From Vitis vinifera (taxonomy: Eukaryota > Streptophyta > Magnoliopsida > Vitales > Vitaceae): DNA of 64,000 nucleotides. The position numbers and the translations under genes are program-made. Of the stretch, positions 63,101-64,000 are shown piece after piece. The stretch is from the NCBI RefSeq assembly GCF_030704535.1, contig NC_081815.1:1875001-1939000 (forward strand), given 5' to 3'. The notes under the pieces are model-generated. The model did not search any database. It saw nothing but the letters and a program-made list of their open reading frames with translations, and was not told the DNA's origin. Each line of letters begins with the position of its first letter. Position 1 is the first letter of the stretch.

Positions 63101-64000
63101 CTGAGCATGACAAATGCTGAGACTAAATTCCTGAGTCAGAGAGGTGTTGTTGCTACCTCTAATGGTTATTGGGGTTTGGATTATGGCCTCACCTGCTTAT
63201 ATTTTACCATTTGCACTTTATTTTTCGTTCTGAATCATCTCTCTCTTTTCCTATGTAGGATAGGAGAGGTCCTTTATTTTCTCTAACTTTCTTGGAGATT
63301 CACTGTTGAATAAAAGATGGTATTTTTTTTTTTGATAAGTTCTTGAATAAAAGATGATATTGTTCAATTACTTGATTGAGTTTTCAGCTGCACTCATTCT
63401 TTAGTTTACACCCTGCTACTCTGCAACACAGTTTTAAAGCTTAGTTACCATTTTCTTAACTTCTAACTGCATCTACAATAACAGTTATTTAGGCTCAACT
63501 ATTCACATTAACATCCTGCAGTTGGCTACTTGACCACCCTCTTTATACCAGCTATTATCATACACGAATGTCCCCATTTCTATTTTAAAAGCATTCCATG
63601 TGTCGTGTCTTCATGAGCAATTGTATATGCAATTCTAAACGTAGTTTACATAGAAAAATAGGTCCATGTAAGCTTGCTCAAATTTAGGATCTGCATCATC
63701 TTTTGGCAATCATGTTACTTGGTCTCATGTACACAAGTAGTGAACTCTGAAATTTTTTGTCAATGCTTTTTAATTTCTGGAACTAGTACAACATTATGTA
63801 GATTTTCAGTATTCTATGGATTATTCTAATTTTATTGTATTTTTATTGCTAATTGAGAAACCTAACATTTACATGTGAGGCTGCCATGAGTTTTTGCTCT
63901 TATATGGGTTCATTTTCTTTAGGTTGAGCCTATCCGCAACTTCTTTGCCGCTCTTTTTCTCGCCAGCATTGGGATGTTGATACATGTTCATTTCCTTTGG
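45167..64000 (+). CDS. KEA4: K+ efflux antiporter, KEA4/5/6 type (CPA2 family), 3' partial
   Basis: Sixteen exons: 45167-45380, 46026-46069, 46873-46931, 47031-47109, 47281-47342, 47455-47530, 47698-47772, 48398-48469, 48574-48657, 50389-50457, 52862-52939, 58528-58616, 60376-60472, 60546-60599, 60936-61031 and 63923 to the window edge. All phases agree, giving 442 codons; the family has about 580-600. A signal peptide (about 1-26) precedes a lumenal region (27-155). Then comes the membrane exchanger domain, with GPGG at 191-194, the [16 protein letters not shown] helix and [13 protein letters not shown]4-6 exchange K+ for H+ in Golgi, trans-Golgi and prevacuolar membranes. Synteny favours KEA4 (At2g19600). 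About 1.3 kb of coding sequence spans nearly 19 kb because the introns carry LINEs and other repeats. ATG at 45173 is an alternative start. Confidence 0.95.
47347..47375 (+). repeat. (TC)n microsatellite in a KEA intron
   Basis: About 14 TC units lie just after the donor of exon 5 (exon ends 47342). Its closeness to the donor means length variation could affect splicing; this is an inference. Confidence 0.85.
48674..48827. repeat. Tandem duplication, 76-bp period, in a KEA intron
   Basis: CATGAAAATTTTCA begins copies at 48674 and 48750. Both contain GAACCATGTTG and AACTGCCTTCACACAGTTT. About 10% divergence between the copies. Confidence 0.85.
49791..50101. mobile_element. Small TIR element, hAT-like MITE, in a KEA intron
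   Basis: The 311-bp segment begins AGGGGTGGCCA and ends TGGCCACCCCT, a perfect 11-bp inverted repeat of the AGGGGTGG type seen in plant hAT elements. The interior is GC-richer than the intron around it. No 8-bp target duplication was found, so the class is tentative. Confidence 0.5.
50769..51045 (+). mobile_element. 5'-truncated LINE with target duplication, in a KEA intron
   Basis: The 277-bp insert is flanked by the 13-bp direct repeat AATCTTGTAAGCC at 50756-50768 and 51046-51058. It carries the end of the LINE ORF2 (a decayed [18 protein letters not shown] stretch), a 3' UTR with TGTATACTACCTGTATAC and a poly-A tail. This is a textbook truncated target-primed insertion. Confidence 0.85.
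51350..51480. repeat. Fragment of an AT-rich MITE-like repeat
   Basis: The run beginning TATGTTTGGTTACAAGAAAA has the sequence style of a common plant MITE end. No second end was found. Confidence 0.25.
51889..52060 (+). mobile_element. Possible tRNA-related SINE
   Basis: TGGCCTCCTGAGTGGTAGCG resembles an A box region, and GGTCCCAAGTTTGGGTCTCC, close behind it, resembles a B box. Their spacing is shorter than in a tRNA. A unique tail follows. The resemblance to plant SINE heads is from pattern memory. Confidence 0.3.
53040..54234 (+). mobile_element. 5'-truncated L1-type LINE with 19-bp target duplication
   Basis: The 1195-bp insert lies between two copies of AATGTTGGGGTGGGGATGG (53021-53039 and 54235-54253). 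It carries the C-terminal third of LINE ORF2, in frame from about 53041 to 54132: the region after the reverse transcriptase with [11 protein letters not shown], the zf-RVT domain ([16 protein letters not shown], then C-x2-C and HILLHC), and the end [13 protein letters not shown]. One in-frame TGA at 53737-53739 interrupts it. A 3' UTR and the ACTTATCAAAAAA tail follow. The long intact frame and perfect duplication suggest a fairly recent insertion into KEA intron 11. Confidence 0.92.
54535..54760 (+). mobile_element. Decayed LINE 3' end
   Basis: From 54541 the frame reads [20 protein letters not shown], the typical C-terminus of LINE ORF2. It is followed by a 3' UTR-like stretch and a T run at 54750-54763. 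No target duplication was seen. It lies just left of a minus-strand LINE. Confidence 0.5.
54843..57400 (-). mobile_element. Minus-strand LINE derivative carrying ORF1 but no ORF2
   Basis: The right-to-left order on the minus strand is ORF1-like sequence, then a LINE 3' UTR and poly-A tail (TTTTTTTTGATAGATAAAA on the plus strand at 54843). ORF1 remnants include 57194-57379, 56664-57026 and 56331-56633, the last with the DUF4283 pattern ([44 protein letters not shown]). The frames are broken. The roughly 3.5 kb of endonuclease and reverse transcriptase expected between ORF1 and the 3' UTR is absent. The left part of ORF1 (55000-55600) is more decayed. The right boundary is approximate and no target duplication was found. 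Inserted in KEA intron 11, antisense to the gene. Confidence 0.75.
57401..58527. other. Rest of KEA intron 11
   Basis: Unique AT-rich intron sequence. Open frames around 58319-58664 run through the exon at 58528-58616 in other frames and are shadows. Confidence 0.5.
61176..61582. mobile_element. MITE-like AT-rich repeat, hAT-type ends (copy 2)
   Basis: Left end GGGAGCTTGTTCGGTAATG; reverse complement of the right end AGGACCTCTTTGGGAATTG. The interior aligns with the repeat at 32571-32980 (shared AGTATTATGCACTT, AATAGTTTTTGA and TAAGAATAAAATT phrases). It sits in KEA intron 15. Confidence 0.45.
62118..62995 (-). mobile_element. 5'-truncated LINE, minus strand, in KEA intron 15
   Basis: The plus strand starts with TTTTTTTTGATAAGTAAAA (the poly-A tail and ACTTATC terminus of the LINE, reversed). 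The minus frame at 62709-62993 encodes an ORF2 segment that aligns in style with the copy at 53.4 kb: [18 protein letters not shown] versus [18 protein letters not shown], then [11 protein letters not shown]. The zf-RVT region from about 62690 down to 62400 is frameshifted. No target duplication was identified. Confidence 0.8.
62996..63922. other. Rest of KEA intron 15
   Basis: Ordinary AT-rich intron sequence except for the tail-only LINE insertion at about 63325-63342. No gene is recognised. Confidence 0.5.
63325..63342 (-). mobile_element. Tail-only LINE insertion with target duplication
   Basis: TTGAATAAAAGATGGTAT (about 63307-63324) recurs as TTGAATAAAAGATGATAT (about 63343-63360). Between them is only a T run plus GATAAG, which is the reversed terminal ACTTATC-poly(A) of the LINE family in this window. 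This looks like reverse transcription that stopped almost at once. Confidence 0.55.

Overview
This is a plant nuclear window: spliced protein genes with GT-AG (and two GC-AG) introns, a cytosolic-type tRNA gene, AT-rich intergenic DNA, and LINE, Copia, MULE, hAT-like and PIF/Harbinger-like repeats. The protein content is that of a core eudicot. The long, LINE-filled introns and the repeat families fit grapevine (Vitis) best; that species guess is from memory and was not tested by any search.

Layout, left to right. (1) The 3' part of a chloroplast ACHT/thioredoxin-like 2 gene (+), with a 1.4-kb MULE-type element in one intron and a LINE tail in another. (2) A small two-exon EMB2752-like gene (+) behind three Site II promoter motifs. 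(3) A tRNA-Glu(UUC) gene (-). (4) An intronless PRA1-family gene (+). (5) An intronless cytidine deaminase gene (-). (6) About 4 kb of AT-rich DNA with a probable LTR remnant. (7) An eight-exon SAM-dependent methyltransferase gene (+). (8) A two-exon tetraspanin gene with a GC-AG intron (-). (9) About 4.5 kb of intergenic DNA holding an orphan promoter-like block and a probable solo LTR. (10) A FANCE gene (+), also with a GC-AG intron. (11) A three-exon 2OG-Fe oxygenase, ACC oxidase 1 type (-). (12) A structurally complete 6.4-kb Ty1/copia retrotransposon (-), with a 5-bp target duplication, about 98.6% identical LTRs and three in-frame stops. (13) AT-rich DNA with a 1.1-kb TIR element. (14) A K+ efflux antiporter of the KEA4/5/6 type (+), with 16 exons over almost 19 kb. 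It runs off the right edge, and its introns hold most of the LINE fragments.

The genes do not form a pathway. What links them is gene order. From remembered Arabidopsis locus numbers, the series ACHT2, EMB2752, CDA, methyltransferase, FANCE matches one chromosome 4 segment in order (inverted), and CDA1, TET2, ACO1, KEA4 matches four consecutive chromosome 2 loci. The window therefore looks like the unfractionated ancestral order of a segment later duplicated and split between two Arabidopsis chromosomes.

I found no undescribed biological system, no CRISPR array and no gene cluster of unknown function. The points most worth checking are the interleaved collinearity, the two GC-AG introns, an apparently premature stop in the thioredoxin C-terminus, an ORF1-only LINE derivative, a tail-only LINE insertion with target duplication, and a tRNA-Lys-like SINE fragment in the leader of the Copia element.
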